This document shows, piece after piece, positions 1 through 10,312 of a stretch of 64,000 bases of DNA. The position numbers were made by a program, and so were the translations under genes. Under the pieces are notes generated by a model. The model saw only the letters and a program-made list of their open reading frames with translations, was not told where the DNA came from and made no database searches. Origin of the DNA: Prostheceraeus crozeri (lineage: Eukaryota > Platyhelminthes > Polycladida > Euryleptidae); contig CAJQUW010005267.1 in assembly GCA_907163375.1 (NCBI GenBank), positions 434,001 to 498,000 of the forward strand, written 5' to 3'. The first letter of the stretch is position 1. Each line of letters begins with the position of its first letter.

Positions 1-703
1 GGTCCACATCGCTTTATAAGTCAAAGGTCTAAAAGGTGTTAATAACACGATATTACAATGTTTACATGCATTGCGTCGCACGTTCGCAACACGTTTCTAT
101 CTGCCAGCAGCAGTTTCATCTATACAGGTACATAGTATTCTAAGTCTGACTCATCAGTAACCGACAGATAGACAACAGAATCACTGATTTCGCTGAGAAT
201 AGAAATTTCGAGGACATATCAACAAGCTTATATATCATGCTCACAAACAGCTGGGACCTCAAATATGGTTTGAAAACATAGTTTGTTTTAGCAGCATTTA
301 GTAAAATCACGAAATTAAAACCTAGATATAGACAGCCTTGAGATAAATGTCAAAGACACAGCGCTAAAAATCTGCTGAAAAGAACGGCTCCAAGCAATGT
401 TGAGTACCGCTGTTTTGAGGATCAAGTGCAAAGCATGGTTAGAAAACCATGCTCAAGAGCCGAATCCATGGAAATCAAACTATTTGCTATTGTTCAACCC
501 TTTCATGCATGAATTATTTTCAAATGCAGTTTGCAGGCGTTCTGTGCATCGCATGGGGTTGGGAGTGATGCCATTATCTGCTACGCAATGCTGTCAGAGA
601 ATGAAGGCCGAAATGCTGGCAAATGATTACAAAGGCTTTAAATCGTAGGACTTTAAGGGAAACCCACTGTTTGTCGATGGTCATTTCAGTTACACACTTA
701 TGA
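1..703. other. No recognisable feature
   Basis: This is AT-rich sequence with one 83-codon open frame (397-648, +) that has no recognisable domain, no splice context and no repeat signature. I treat that frame as chance. No RNA gene or inverted repeat was noticed. Confidence 0.5.
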
Positions 704-850
704 TCTACACTGTAAATCGCTCAATACCAATCACATACGAAGGATGCATACCAAAATATATTTTTGGTATATTTCTGTATTCTCTTGTTATATATTTGTA
801 TGCTTTTCGTATGTTATTTCAAATGTGGTATGCTTTACATCAGTGGCGTC
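704..850 (+). repeat. ATACGAA/CATACCA-motif repeat, fragment
   Basis: The block starts with CACTGTAAATCGCT, followed by repeated CATACGAA and CATACCAA words and the short palindrome TACCAAAATATATTTTTGGTA-like at 749-769. The same CACTGTAAATCGCT terminus occurs inverted at the right end of the 2500-2785 block, so the two look like members of one non-autonomous family. No coding content is evident. Confidence 0.4.
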
Positions 851-2489
851 GCGTGCTCCCAGACCATAGGCCTTCACTCGGCATTGGAATACTATTTCTA
901 TGCCAAACACTTTTATGTTGCAACATTAATTTTCTTGAATTTAAATGAATTTTTAATAACAACATCCCGAACATTATTTAAGGCCAAGTGAATGTGCACA
1001 TGAGAAGTGATTGCTCATGTCGCTTAACCGCCTTACTCAAGGAGCTGAGACCACATTATCTCGAGAAAAAAGGGGCAAGGCCAACAGTTTCCTGTGCTTC
1101 TCGCGGCCGGTCAGCCACTCACATGTTTGAAATTTTGATACATTATAATGTCTTGTGTAGTGCTTCTTATTTCTTTCTCAGTGACTACTTTCATTTTATA
1201 TCAGGTGTTGACCTACCTTGCTTGACGACTGTCATCTTTTCAGTATATTCCCTTCGGTCGAAAGGCGTGGTCATGATCTCATCTGCAGTACTCAACATAG
1301 TGTCACATCAATCACGTAAAAACAAATTATGGAATTCTACCGAATCTGGGTTTTTGAGTCAGATGCATTACTCTGCATTCATTGGCGAACGCTCATCACC
1401 TGATCACAGTCTTGTCTGAACGTCAGCCATCTGCTACTGTCGACGTAGTGCCTCTCTGACATTAAACGAATCCGGGAACAATTGGGTTGCACTTCCCTTA
1501 CTATATTTAGGTACCGCGCCTCGATCAAGAATCGTGTAGAATTTCATTGCAAAAATTGGAGAAGGCAAAGCATTATGTCTACCGGGAAAGCCAATATTGT
1601 CGCGGGCGCGTGCGCTTACTGCCTCACACACACACAACTCTCTTTCGCTGTCTGACTCTGAACATCATTGCTCCGTCTAGACACACGACTAGCTTGTGTG
1701 TCTAAGTGTTCGAAGAAAACAGCTGTGATTCGAGCACGTGCTGCAAAACTGTTAGCTCTGAGATTAAGCGTCTGATTTTGAGACGGAAAGCTGTGCACAG
1801 CTATCACGAGAAGCAATCGAATTTAAATAAATGATGACACTTTTCATTTTTATAATTGTTGGAAAATTATTTTTGAGGATGCGCCGAAGGCCTCGCAGGT
1901 GCGGAGAAGACGCCACTGCTTTACATACTAAAGACATACCAGCACCATGTCAAAGGAAAGCATCAATGATTTCTAATATATGTTGATTTAAGGCCTTTTA
2001 TCAATAAAGATCACACGAATGTTACTACTGTTCCGTAAGTGGTGAGATAATGACATTCAAGAGTCAAACTTACAATACTGAATTCGATTTTAATGCATGT
2101 AAGTCTAAGGCATTGTATGAATAATCAATAAGTATTTGACCATCAACAATTATGCATTATGTAATTTTGGAACTAAGCATATTATCAATCCGAAATAAAA
2201 ACACATTATAATTCATCAACGCAAAAATAGTTATGTTTGAGATGCATAAGTCAACATGGTTGCTCGAAAGTTATCGTTTTATTGAAATGATGTTTATCAA
2301 CTTAGTTCAAGGAAATGAGCTAATTATGAGTCTTGTGAATGCCATAAGACAAGTAGCGAAGGTGACATGCGGCTTTGACTTCACAATAAATCTAATCTAG
2401 TTGAATACCACACTTTCACAAAGAAATATTCACGACTGGTATTACTGGAAAAAGTTATTTGTAAGTAGTATGTAATATAACTTAATTTT
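851..2489. other. No recognisable gene
   Basis: A 143-codon open frame at 988-1419 (+) and two short - strand frames at 1434-1816 show no domain and no splice signals. A short CA run lies near 1622. Nothing further can be supported. Confidence 0.45.
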
Positions 2490-2499
2490 TGTCATGTGG

Positions 2500-2785
2500 C
2501 TTAAGGCTACTCATACGAAACACATACGAATGAGGACCAATTTGCATCGGGTCTCGTATATGAAACATACCAACAACTCGCATTTCATTGTAAAACAGCC
2601 AATCACAGATAGAATAGTTCGTATCGCTACATACCAATCACATACGAAAGTAAATGAGATTTCGTATGAAAAACATACCAGATCTCTGTAAACATACGAG
2701 AATATCGTATCAGATGTTAGTTTCAAATTGTGATTTTGGTATATGTTTGTATTTAATTTTCGTATCCAGCGATTTACAGTGGAGG
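2500..2785. repeat. ATACGAA-rich non-autonomous repeat
   Basis: The segment carries at least eight ATACGAA or TTCGTAT words in both orientations, interleaved with CATACCA. Its right end, read on the - strand, begins CACTGTAAATCGCT, as in the block at 704. Dense subterminal motifs in alternating orientation are typical of non-autonomous DNA transposons. No transposase frame or target duplication was found. Confidence 0.45.
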
Positions 2786-3066
2786 TCAATGCAAATGGAT
2801 CTAGCGAGGAATCTTATTACGAAAGCAGACGATAATTGTAGATTCACACATTGAGGTAGTAGCCTATAATGTATGTAAGTTATTTAATCAAAGTGATTTC
2901 ACATTTATAGACAGAAGCGACAGTGATCACAAATCTTTACATCGTGCATTGACAAGGTACTGGTGTTACTCTTCTTACTTCCCCTGCTCTCATTATCTGG
3001 GAGGAAAGTGTAGTGCAGCTTAGGAAGGCCGGGGGAAAAACGGTTGCACTTTTTGGAAGTTGACCT

Positions 3067-3512
3067 TCTTCCGACTCCAGTCATTTTGACGGGAGACTCC
3101 CGGGAAAACAAATATTTCGGTCTCGATATGCAAAAAAGTTATGTATGAACCCCACGACGGGCCTTCGGTGTCCCGCGCCTTCTGATGTCGATGTAGCGTC
3201 AGCAACCTTTGTGTGAAGGTGTTTATAAAGAGACATGAGTTCTATTAAGAAGTATGTTGCTTGTCCAATGTGTAGTCAGACTACAGAAAGGTAATTCATG
3301 TTTCCCATTGATTGTAGGCCTAAGCTGTGTGATTGCCTTTGCTACACTGAATGTTGTGCATCGGGTGTTCGTGAGTTTATCAATGAAATCGACGTGGTAA
3401 TTCCCAAGGCTTCCATCGACTTCAAAAGGCGTAGGACGCCTTTTTTGCATATCAAGACGGAAATTTTTCTGTTTCCTCGGGAGTTTCCAGTCAAAATGAC
3501 TTTCATCGGAAG
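3067..3512. repeat. Inverted repeat, arms about 70 bp
   Basis: The left arm, about 3067-3135, contains CAGTCATTTTGACGGGAGAC and ends at GATATGCAAAAAAG. The right arm, about 3440-3512, is its reverse complement at roughly 80 percent identity by eye. The spacer is about 300 bp. It could be a non-autonomous transposon or an inverted duplication. No clear target duplication was found. Confidence 0.45.
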
Positions 3513-3519
3513 ACGTGCA

Positions 3520-4216
3520 GTATGGTCAATTACGTGAAGTTGATTGTTATTTGCAGTCTCCATGTTATTCAATTTCCTCTTCTTGATCTTGAAAGTGCTG
3601 AAGATTCTGAAGACAAAATTGAGATATCGAGGCTTCTGGCTACTGGGTAACTTTATTTATTTGTACTTGCGCCTCTGCTACGATTTAGAGTGATTTAAAA
3701 ATTCAAACTGCGGATTCTGGAAGAATCTGCATGCTTCTCTTTTTCCACAAGGAAATAAAGCAATGACGACTTTCTAATATTCTATTTTCGGTCAAATGCC
3801 TAGAGGAGAAAAGGAATGCCATAGCGCCGTAGCTAGCCATCATCAACCACTGGAAGCCGTCACGCTTATACAGCGTTGTCATGACAACGCATGTCCCCGA
3901 TGTGCATTTTTGTTCAATGTACATGTCCGTTCTATTCCTTTGATATCATATTGTCGGCTTCCTATGTTTGAAGCTGTTTTTTTGCTCATTTTCAGTGCAC
4001 CTATTCAATCAATGTTAGAAGCCTTGTCTCATTTAGAAATTTTTATGCATGAAGTAAATGTATCTTAATAAAAATGAACGTGTCTAAGTGTTCATGAAAT
4101 GCATTGTTGCGTGAATATATAATTAATGACCATCAAATCTATCGTAGCACCAGCGAAGAACACTTATGAAGGTGTGAAATATGTTATCAAAGCCACTATT
4201 TGTCAGCTTGTATTAT
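3520..4216. other. No recognisable gene
   Basis: A 90-codon frame at 3796-4068 (+) and a 73-codon frame on the other strand are unsupported by motifs. Nothing else was noticed up to the LINE tail at 4217. Confidence 0.4.
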
Positions 4217-4237
4217 TGATTGATTGATTAAGGATTT

Positions 4238-4493
4238 CTAGCAATGTTAACTGAACTTTTAAAGAAAGATTTAGATAACATTTTGATAAAAGGAAATGAA
4301 ATTAATTCATCTTTCGAAGCACAGACAATTTGTTTTTGTTTCATAAAATACATTTCGGCGAACCGCCCTTCTCAATCAGATATTTAATTAACAGTGATCT
4401 TATCTAACAAGGACTATGAATATTTATTACGAAATAAAAACAAATTGTCTGTGCGTCGAAAGACAAATTAATTTCACTTATTTTGATCAAAAG
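4238..4493. repeat. Foldback element inserted in the LINE 3' tail
   Basis: Arms of about 60 bp (about 4280-4345 and about 4433-4492, roughly 85 percent identical by eye) are inverted about a 90-bp spacer. Both share GCACAGACAATTTGTTTTT and CTTTCGA. The block is bounded by the direct repeat GATTAAGGATTT at 4226-4237 and 4494-4505. Removing the block and one repeat rejoins the LINE AATAAA to its AATC tail, so it looks like a later insertion. Confidence 0.55.
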
Positions 4494-4503
4494 GATTAAG
4501 GAT

Positions 4504-6195
4504 TTATTTCAAAATAACCAACATGATGCCCAAACATGAGCTTCTAAGCTGTTTTACACAAAAGATAATTTTTATAATGTTTCTTAAAAGCAGATACACT
4601 CCTGGAACCAGAGATGCCTTGAGGAATGCGGCTCCACACTTTACTTGCAGTGATTCCAAAGGTCGGCCTCCTAAGGTAGGATGACGAGCACGAGGCACAA
4701 TGAAATGACCGGAGGCTAAGGAACGAAGAGACTGTCGACTACGTAGAGAAGAGACTTCTTGTAATTCGTCCATCAAATATGTGGGAGCTGACTCAAGACG
4801 ACACAAATATGCAAGAGTGCCAAGACGATGGTCAATACGATCTTCGATGGAGAGCCATTTTAATGTAAGAAGAGGTGTAATGTGGTCAAACTTCCTAGCT
4901 CCATACATCAATCGAGCGGATGCCTGGAGGACACGCTGGAGTAGTGCAAGGGAAGATGTTGGGAGACATGCATGTATGGAAGTACAGTAGTCGAGTCTGC
5001 TAAGGACGAGTAAGCTAACCAGCATTGAATGATGAATGAATCTTCGTATGGTACGAATACACCGAAGCATTGAAAAGCAGGAACTGGTCGTCAAGGAAAT
5101 ATTGGCAGCAAACGATTAGTTGGCATCAATGATCACACGAAGTTGTTTGATAGTGTCTTGAGGATTACGACAAAATTCGCCTGTAACAATGGGGTGAGAG
5201 ATCTTTGGAGAACGTCGAGATGATTGACGCCACATTACTTGTGTCTTGTCGGTATTTAGGAGAAGCCTGTTTGACATGAGCCACTTTTGAAGGTCTTGCA
5301 GAGAAATAGTCACTTTAGATCGAGGCGTTGATGTATCACGAATCAATGACGAGCTTGTAATAAGGATGTCGTCAGCATAAATTTGACCATATCGTTCAAC
5401 AAAGTTCGATATATCGAACAGATAGAAAGAGAGAACAGCAGCGGGCCAAGAACCGACCCTTGGGGGACTCCAGTATCTGCCGGGATAAAGTCTGTTCTGA
5501 TTCCATGTGAAACCGACATCACACGGCTATTGACGAAGGAGTCCAACCACGCTAGAACACTGTCACGTAGGCCAACTGATTCATGGAGACATTGGGAGAG
5601 TGTGTGAGGATCAACACTGTCAAAAGCTGACGAGAAATCTAGTGAAAGTAATATGCATGCGTGGCCATTGTCTATACTTTTCAGAGCATCAGAGGTGATC
5701 TTTAAAGTGGCTGCTTTAGTCGAATAAAGGTGTCGGTATGTGGATTGAAGCCAAGGAAGAAGGTTGTGAACATCTATATGTTGACGGAGTTGACCACATA
5801 CTATTCTTTCCAATACCTTGGATATCACCGGAAGATTAGAGATCGGACGATATGATGAGACGTCATCCGACGCGGTTTCTGATTTCTTCCAGATGGGATT
5901 CCAGAAGGAACGGCGTCAACAGATCAGCACATAATTTGAGAAGCTAAGTTGGTATCGGGTCACACTTGGAGAACTTATTAGGTAGTCGACGAACGAGGCG
6001 AATGACATCATCGCAGTTGACAGGTTTAAATTCTGAAAGTATGCATTCTTTGTCAGCTTGTGTGTAGGTTGGTGGATCAGCATTAGCAGTGCAGTCCCGT
6101 GCATTTGCTGTTTTGGTAACAAAGTACTCAAGAAAGTTATCTGCTGTTAAGGATTGTGGCGGAGACGGTCGGCTGCGTCCCATGAGAGAATTCAC
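4504..6195 (-). pseudogene. Broken LINE reverse transcriptase
   Basis: Read from 6195 downwards, the frames give RT domain 0 (SEFKPVNCDDVIRLV then CDPIPT, 5944-6195), then LDFSSAFDSVDP (motif A) and GVPQGSVLGPLLF (motif B) in 5343-5828. YADD (motif C) lies at 5368-5379 in another frame. The thumb and C-terminal part at 4504-5346 include LSRLDYCTS and LQRVLQASARLMY. I see a frameshift near 5830-5940, another between about 5380 and 5430, and an in-frame TAA near 5100. This order matches CR1/L2-type polyproteins, which nick target DNA and copy their own RNA into it. This copy cannot make a functional protein. Confidence 0.82.
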
Positions 6196-6235
6196 AGATA
6201 GCCAGAAATAACGATGCGAGTTTCCACTTGAATGA

Positions 6236-6664
6236 ATACGAGCATGCCAAAATGATGAACGTTTGCGTCGTAGTAGAGATCGGTACTATTGAAGATTCTC
6301 CTTCCTTTCATGAATAAGAGCAGAAGATGGAGAAGGACAGCTTCGAACATATCTATCCAGCTAGTCCGGGAGCCAGCGTGAAGTTGTGCAGGGAACGAGG
6401 TAGTACATAAAACTTTCACATAGCATAGTACACCTCTAACCTACTGCAAAACTTCGCGTCTGCCGGATCAGATCATTTGCTTTTCAGAAATAGAGAGGAT
6501 GACACAATCCTATGTATTTCCAATGGTAAAATTGTGACATTTAAGGTGTTGACTCCATTTTTTCGAATTTTTGCTCATAAAAGTTACACAAATTGGTATT
6601 TTGTTGGACTGGTTATTATAGAAATCATCCACAGATCATGATCTTTCAAATGGGCTGTCATTTT
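6236..6664. other. No recognisable gene
   Basis: This is the flank beyond the LINE. A 75-codon frame at 6192-6419 (-) overlaps the end of the LINE in the wrong frame and is not considered a gene. Nothing else was recognised. Confidence 0.4.
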
Positions 6665-6806
6665 GTGACGGAGGATGAAGTAAAGTGTACAAACAGACAC
6701 TTTTCGTTGGTGTAACTGCAAATTTTATCATAGAAATTTCAGGAAAATTGTTGATATACTTTAACGAAAAGTGTCTGTTTGTACACTTTACTTCATCCTC
6801 TGTCAC
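6665..6806. repeat. Hairpin MITE, 44-bp arms
   Basis: The left arm at 6665-6708 starts GTGACGGAGGATGAAGTAAA. The right arm at 6763-6806 is its reverse complement with one mismatch seen. A 54-bp AT-rich spacer separates them. Such short, near-perfect foldbacks without coding capacity are typical MITEs. No convincing target duplication was noticed. Confidence 0.65.
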
Positions 6807-7640
6807 TGAATGAACGTCACTCCGGACTGCGGCCTATAACCAGATCAGAAACATAACACAAACAAATTATTTATCCTCGTGCATATCTGTCACTGTCTTG
6901 ATGTCAACTTTCTCTGTCAAACAAAAGTACAGAGACACTGCTGCATGCAAAGCTTGTAATTGTTGATGGAATGAACCGTGATAACAAAAAAAGGATTGTC
7001 TTTTCGCTCGGTGTTTAGTAGAGAAGACAAGCCTTCTTAGCCTCGATCACACCTACACACCAAAGGTCACATCAAGGACAAAAATGAAATGCTAGTTTGT
7101 CTGAGAACATTACCTCTTACCCTCACGTTATAGTCATGTGTGATGTCTCCTCCAAAGCGCATATTAAAGTCGAAAGTGTACTCATATTTTTTGAAGAAAG
7201 ATGGGATTTTCCTGCCTGGTAGAGGCTGGAAAAAAACCGTGTAGGGCACACATCAACAAGATGGGACGAGCCCAGTCGCATGCATCCAATTTAAAGCGAC
7301 ATTTGATAAGCTTTCAATGAAAATGATTGATGATTGATACAGAAATGATCACTAAAGATAGGTTCATGTAAGCCTATATTGATCTATGATGCAGGTTACC
7401 AGTTTTTTCAAAAAACTAGGCTGTATGTACTTGCCACCCGGAGTCGGATTCGGAGTCCTATCAAAATGATAGGACTCCGCATCACTGTTCCAGTGGAAGA
7501 TAACTGAAAACAACACAAAGAATAAGAAAACAGATTTTTGTCTCTATAATCCAGTCTCTCGCATACTTTGCTCGTACATCATTAATGCGATGTGTTGAGG
7601 AGTGAAAGTCCTATTCAGATCATCGATATCGAATCAATAA
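6807..7640. other. No recognisable gene
   Basis: No reading frame with motifs was found. Short unsupported frames only, including one at 7067-7249 (-). Confidence 0.4.
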
Positions 7641-7644
7641 TGTC

Positions 7645-8125
7645 AACCGATTGTGCACCACAAGCTACTTAGACATCAATGTCGATAAGAAAAAGACAAT
7701 GCTAACCATTAGACTTCGCAATCCCATTCACGCTTCGCTGACGTTCAAAGTAACTGCAAAAGTGAAAATTCTTGGAGATACCTTAGACGAAGATCTTGGC
7801 TTCCGCTCTTATATCGACGAAATTAAGAAGAAAGCATCCTCTCGTCTTCATATGTTTCGTTTATTATATGTCTTCCTAAATCCTGACGAGCGTCATTTGA
7901 TTTATACGAGCTACATATGCGGTCATTGTTTGAATTTTCTTGCCCTGTTTTTGTCGGCATAGCTTGCCATGGCTCTCAGCCTTTGCTGTCAATCGTTCAC
8001 CGTGCTCATAAGATCATAAACTGCAAAATGGACGATCAGTCTCGTAATTGTTCACGTAACGTGCTTACTGAGTGTCGATTTGTCAACAATTGCAGGAAAT
8101 GATTTTCATTATTGAATCAATAAAC
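7645..8125 (+). pseudogene. LINE reverse-transcriptase C-terminal remnant
   Basis: The + strand encodes the end of a CR1/Jockey-group reverse transcriptase: DKKKTML, ILGDTLDEDLGF, KKASSRLHMFRLL and IYTSYI in 7651-7962. A frame change follows, then CPVFVGIACH and IVHRAHKII in 7917-8102, ending in TGA with AATAAA at about 8119. The order matches the thumb and connection region after the catalytic YADD, which is absent. The copy is therefore severely 5' truncated and has at least one frameshift. It differs in sequence from the LINE at 4.2-6.2 kb and points the other way. Confidence 0.75.
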
Positions 8126-9787
8126 ACGGTTACTACTTAATCTGGATCAATCTGGGTTGTGCCATTAGGGCGTGCAGCATGCGACAGACTCATCAAGTTC
8201 GGCGCTTTTCTCATCAAAATACTGCTACTCCTATGCAGTGTTGGATTGGAGCTTGATTGCAGTAAGGGGAAGTTTTCGACCGGAAGTTTTTTGGGTCAAC
8301 GTCGTAACCAAACCCCGAAATGTGGTGATCGAAAGGAAGAGGATATCGATTCTTATAGCACCACTCTCATCCTTAGAATGCCCGCGAATAATTTTGAAAC
8401 TAGTTGAACCATAAATGGAATAAGGAGGAGATAAACTATTTGATGCTTGAAAGGGACTCTTAAATGCATGCATTTGGTGCCACCAGTATTTAGTCAAATA
8501 ATGGTTCAAATAAGGTCTGTAGATGAGTAAGAAATGTATGGTAGGTCTACGCATGTGAAGATCAGAATAAATATTCCTCAGAGGATCATTCTGAAATTTA
8601 CTGCAACGAGACCTATAATGAATTCAGAAAGATCAGACTTCTATCAACATACACAGGTTGAAAGGTAAACGATGCTCCCAAACCTGATTTTCTGGATTGT
8701 GAGGAATTTTATTGCATTAATATGAATCAAATGCAATGTGTGCGTTGTCGATAAGACCCTGAAAGAAACAAGATGGCATTCTGGCACTCTTCTTATGATG
8801 GTTTCGTTACTTTTAATTCCTTTAGGCATTTTCTGCTTCTCGAATTCAGTTATCATCTTTCTTAACGAAGAAAGTTAATTATTGATGATTGGACAATTTA
8901 GTTCAAGAAGAATCGTGAGGTAATCAGGCTTAGGACTATATCTGTCAATGTTTCTCATTTTCACAGAAATACCGGTAATCAATTAATGCTCGATCAATCT
9001 GGTCGAGGTAATATAAGGCCTATCTACCGGAAATATTCTTCCCCCTCAGAGAAGGAAGGCATATATTCAATACCGGGGATGAGACGAGGCAGTGCAGGGG
9101 ACCTTCCCCACTTTCCCTCCCCTCAAATCCAACACTGCTCCCATGTTTTAATTCTTACTAAAGTTCGGTAGCCGCAAAGATTGCGTGTGAACGCGATGTT
9201 TGTAAAGGTTGTTTTGGCATTGAAATGGTTGAATAACATCGATTAAAGAGTTAATGAGTCTCATTGGGATTTTCAGAGTTCACAGCTTCGACTAAGTGAT
9301 TCATTTAGGTTGTTATCAGCATCACTCGGCATCAACAGCCTTTCTCTTCAGAGATTTATCTTTTAATGATAATTGGCAACTGCAAGAAGCTTAGTTTTGC
9401 AGCGATTCAAGTTATAGCTGAAATTCGATGATGGACAGGTTTTGTTGAAAAGGATTGCGACAAGTAATAATCCGTTTAAACTGGGGCATTAGGTTACCAA
9501 GGAGAGGTTATTTGTTTTGTGCCGTTGGTGATTGCTTTGAAGAACCAAAACAATAACGACAGCAATCGTGTCGTAAGTTTCGAATTTGTGCATGATAATA
9601 CACTTAAGGATGCTGTAAAATATCAATTTGTGGATCCAACTTCCACTTGTTGATTTATCCATGGCTTCTGACAACAAGTAGCATCTGACTGCATAGAGTG
9701 TTTCCAGCAGCAGCCAGCCTGTTGCATTTGTTGATACAAGTTGATGATATGAAATATTATTTGATCAGTCTTGAGTAGTATTTTTCG
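8126..9787. other. No recognisable gene
   Basis: Several 60-107 codon frames occur on both strands (for example 8231-8554, -), without domains, splice context or repeat signatures. I see nothing supportable. Confidence 0.4.
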
Positions 9788-9795
9788 TCCTAGAT

Positions 9796-10304
9796 CAGGG
9801 GCGCAGCATCTACGGGGTTCGCCGGGGTCCGGACCACCTCCAGAATTTTGCTATGGGGGTCGGACCCCTATTGGAATGGAGTGATTTCCATGCCTTTTTT
9901 TATCGCCTTTCAATTTCATTAAATTACGATATTCATTGTCAATCGAATTCCACTTCTGTGAGCCTGTGTTCTAATCCTCAATGCTACAGCTATGCTATCT
10001 CCTAAACTTTCGAAAAGCCTCGTTATAGAGGCCGTATGCTGTGATAAACAAACACATCTGGAATTTCTATTAATCCTTCATCCTTTTCGCTTTACTTTAC
10101 TCAACTTAGCACGCGGAAATAGCAATGTTAATAAAGAATCTGATTCCAGAGACTGGGACAGTCTTATGAGATAAATCAAGACATCTGGCATCATCATTAA
10201 GTCTTAACGCGTGATCGTGCTCTGATCACGGATTAATATATCATGGATCAACTTTTTACGATATATCATCACAGACCCCCTAGGAAAAATTCGCTGCGTC
10301 CCTG
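9796..10304. mobile_element. Non-autonomous hAT-type element
   Basis: The ends are CAGGGGCGCAGC (9796) and the reverse complement of CAGGGACGCAGC (ending 10304), which match at 11 of 12 positions. They are flanked by 8-bp direct repeats TCCTAGAT (9788-9795) and TCCTAGAC (10305-10312), with one mismatch. Short terminal inverted repeats starting CAGNG plus an 8-bp target duplication are the hAT hallmark. The 509-bp interior has no transposase frame, so it would depend on an enzyme supplied elsewhere. GGGGTCC and GGACCCC words recur near the left end. Confidence 0.7.
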
Positions 10305-10312
10305 TCCTAGAC

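Larger units (their letters stand above)
4217..6235 (-). mobile_element. CR1/L2-group non-LTR retrotransposon, 5' truncated
   Basis: On the - strand this holds the reverse-transcriptase half of a CR1/L2/Jockey-group LINE. It ends in a short tandem tail (AATC)n at 4217-4230, just past an AATAAA beside the stop codon near 4504, as expected for CR1/L2 3' ends. No endonuclease domain is visible, so the copy is 5' truncated near 6235. The 3' tail is split by the foldback at 4238-4493. Frameshifts and stops make it inactive. Confidence 0.8.

Noticed and set aside
988..1419. 143-codon open frame on the + strand
   Set aside because: It has no ATG start at its first codon, no recognisable motif and no splice signals, and it sits in repeat-rich sequence. 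It is probably chance.
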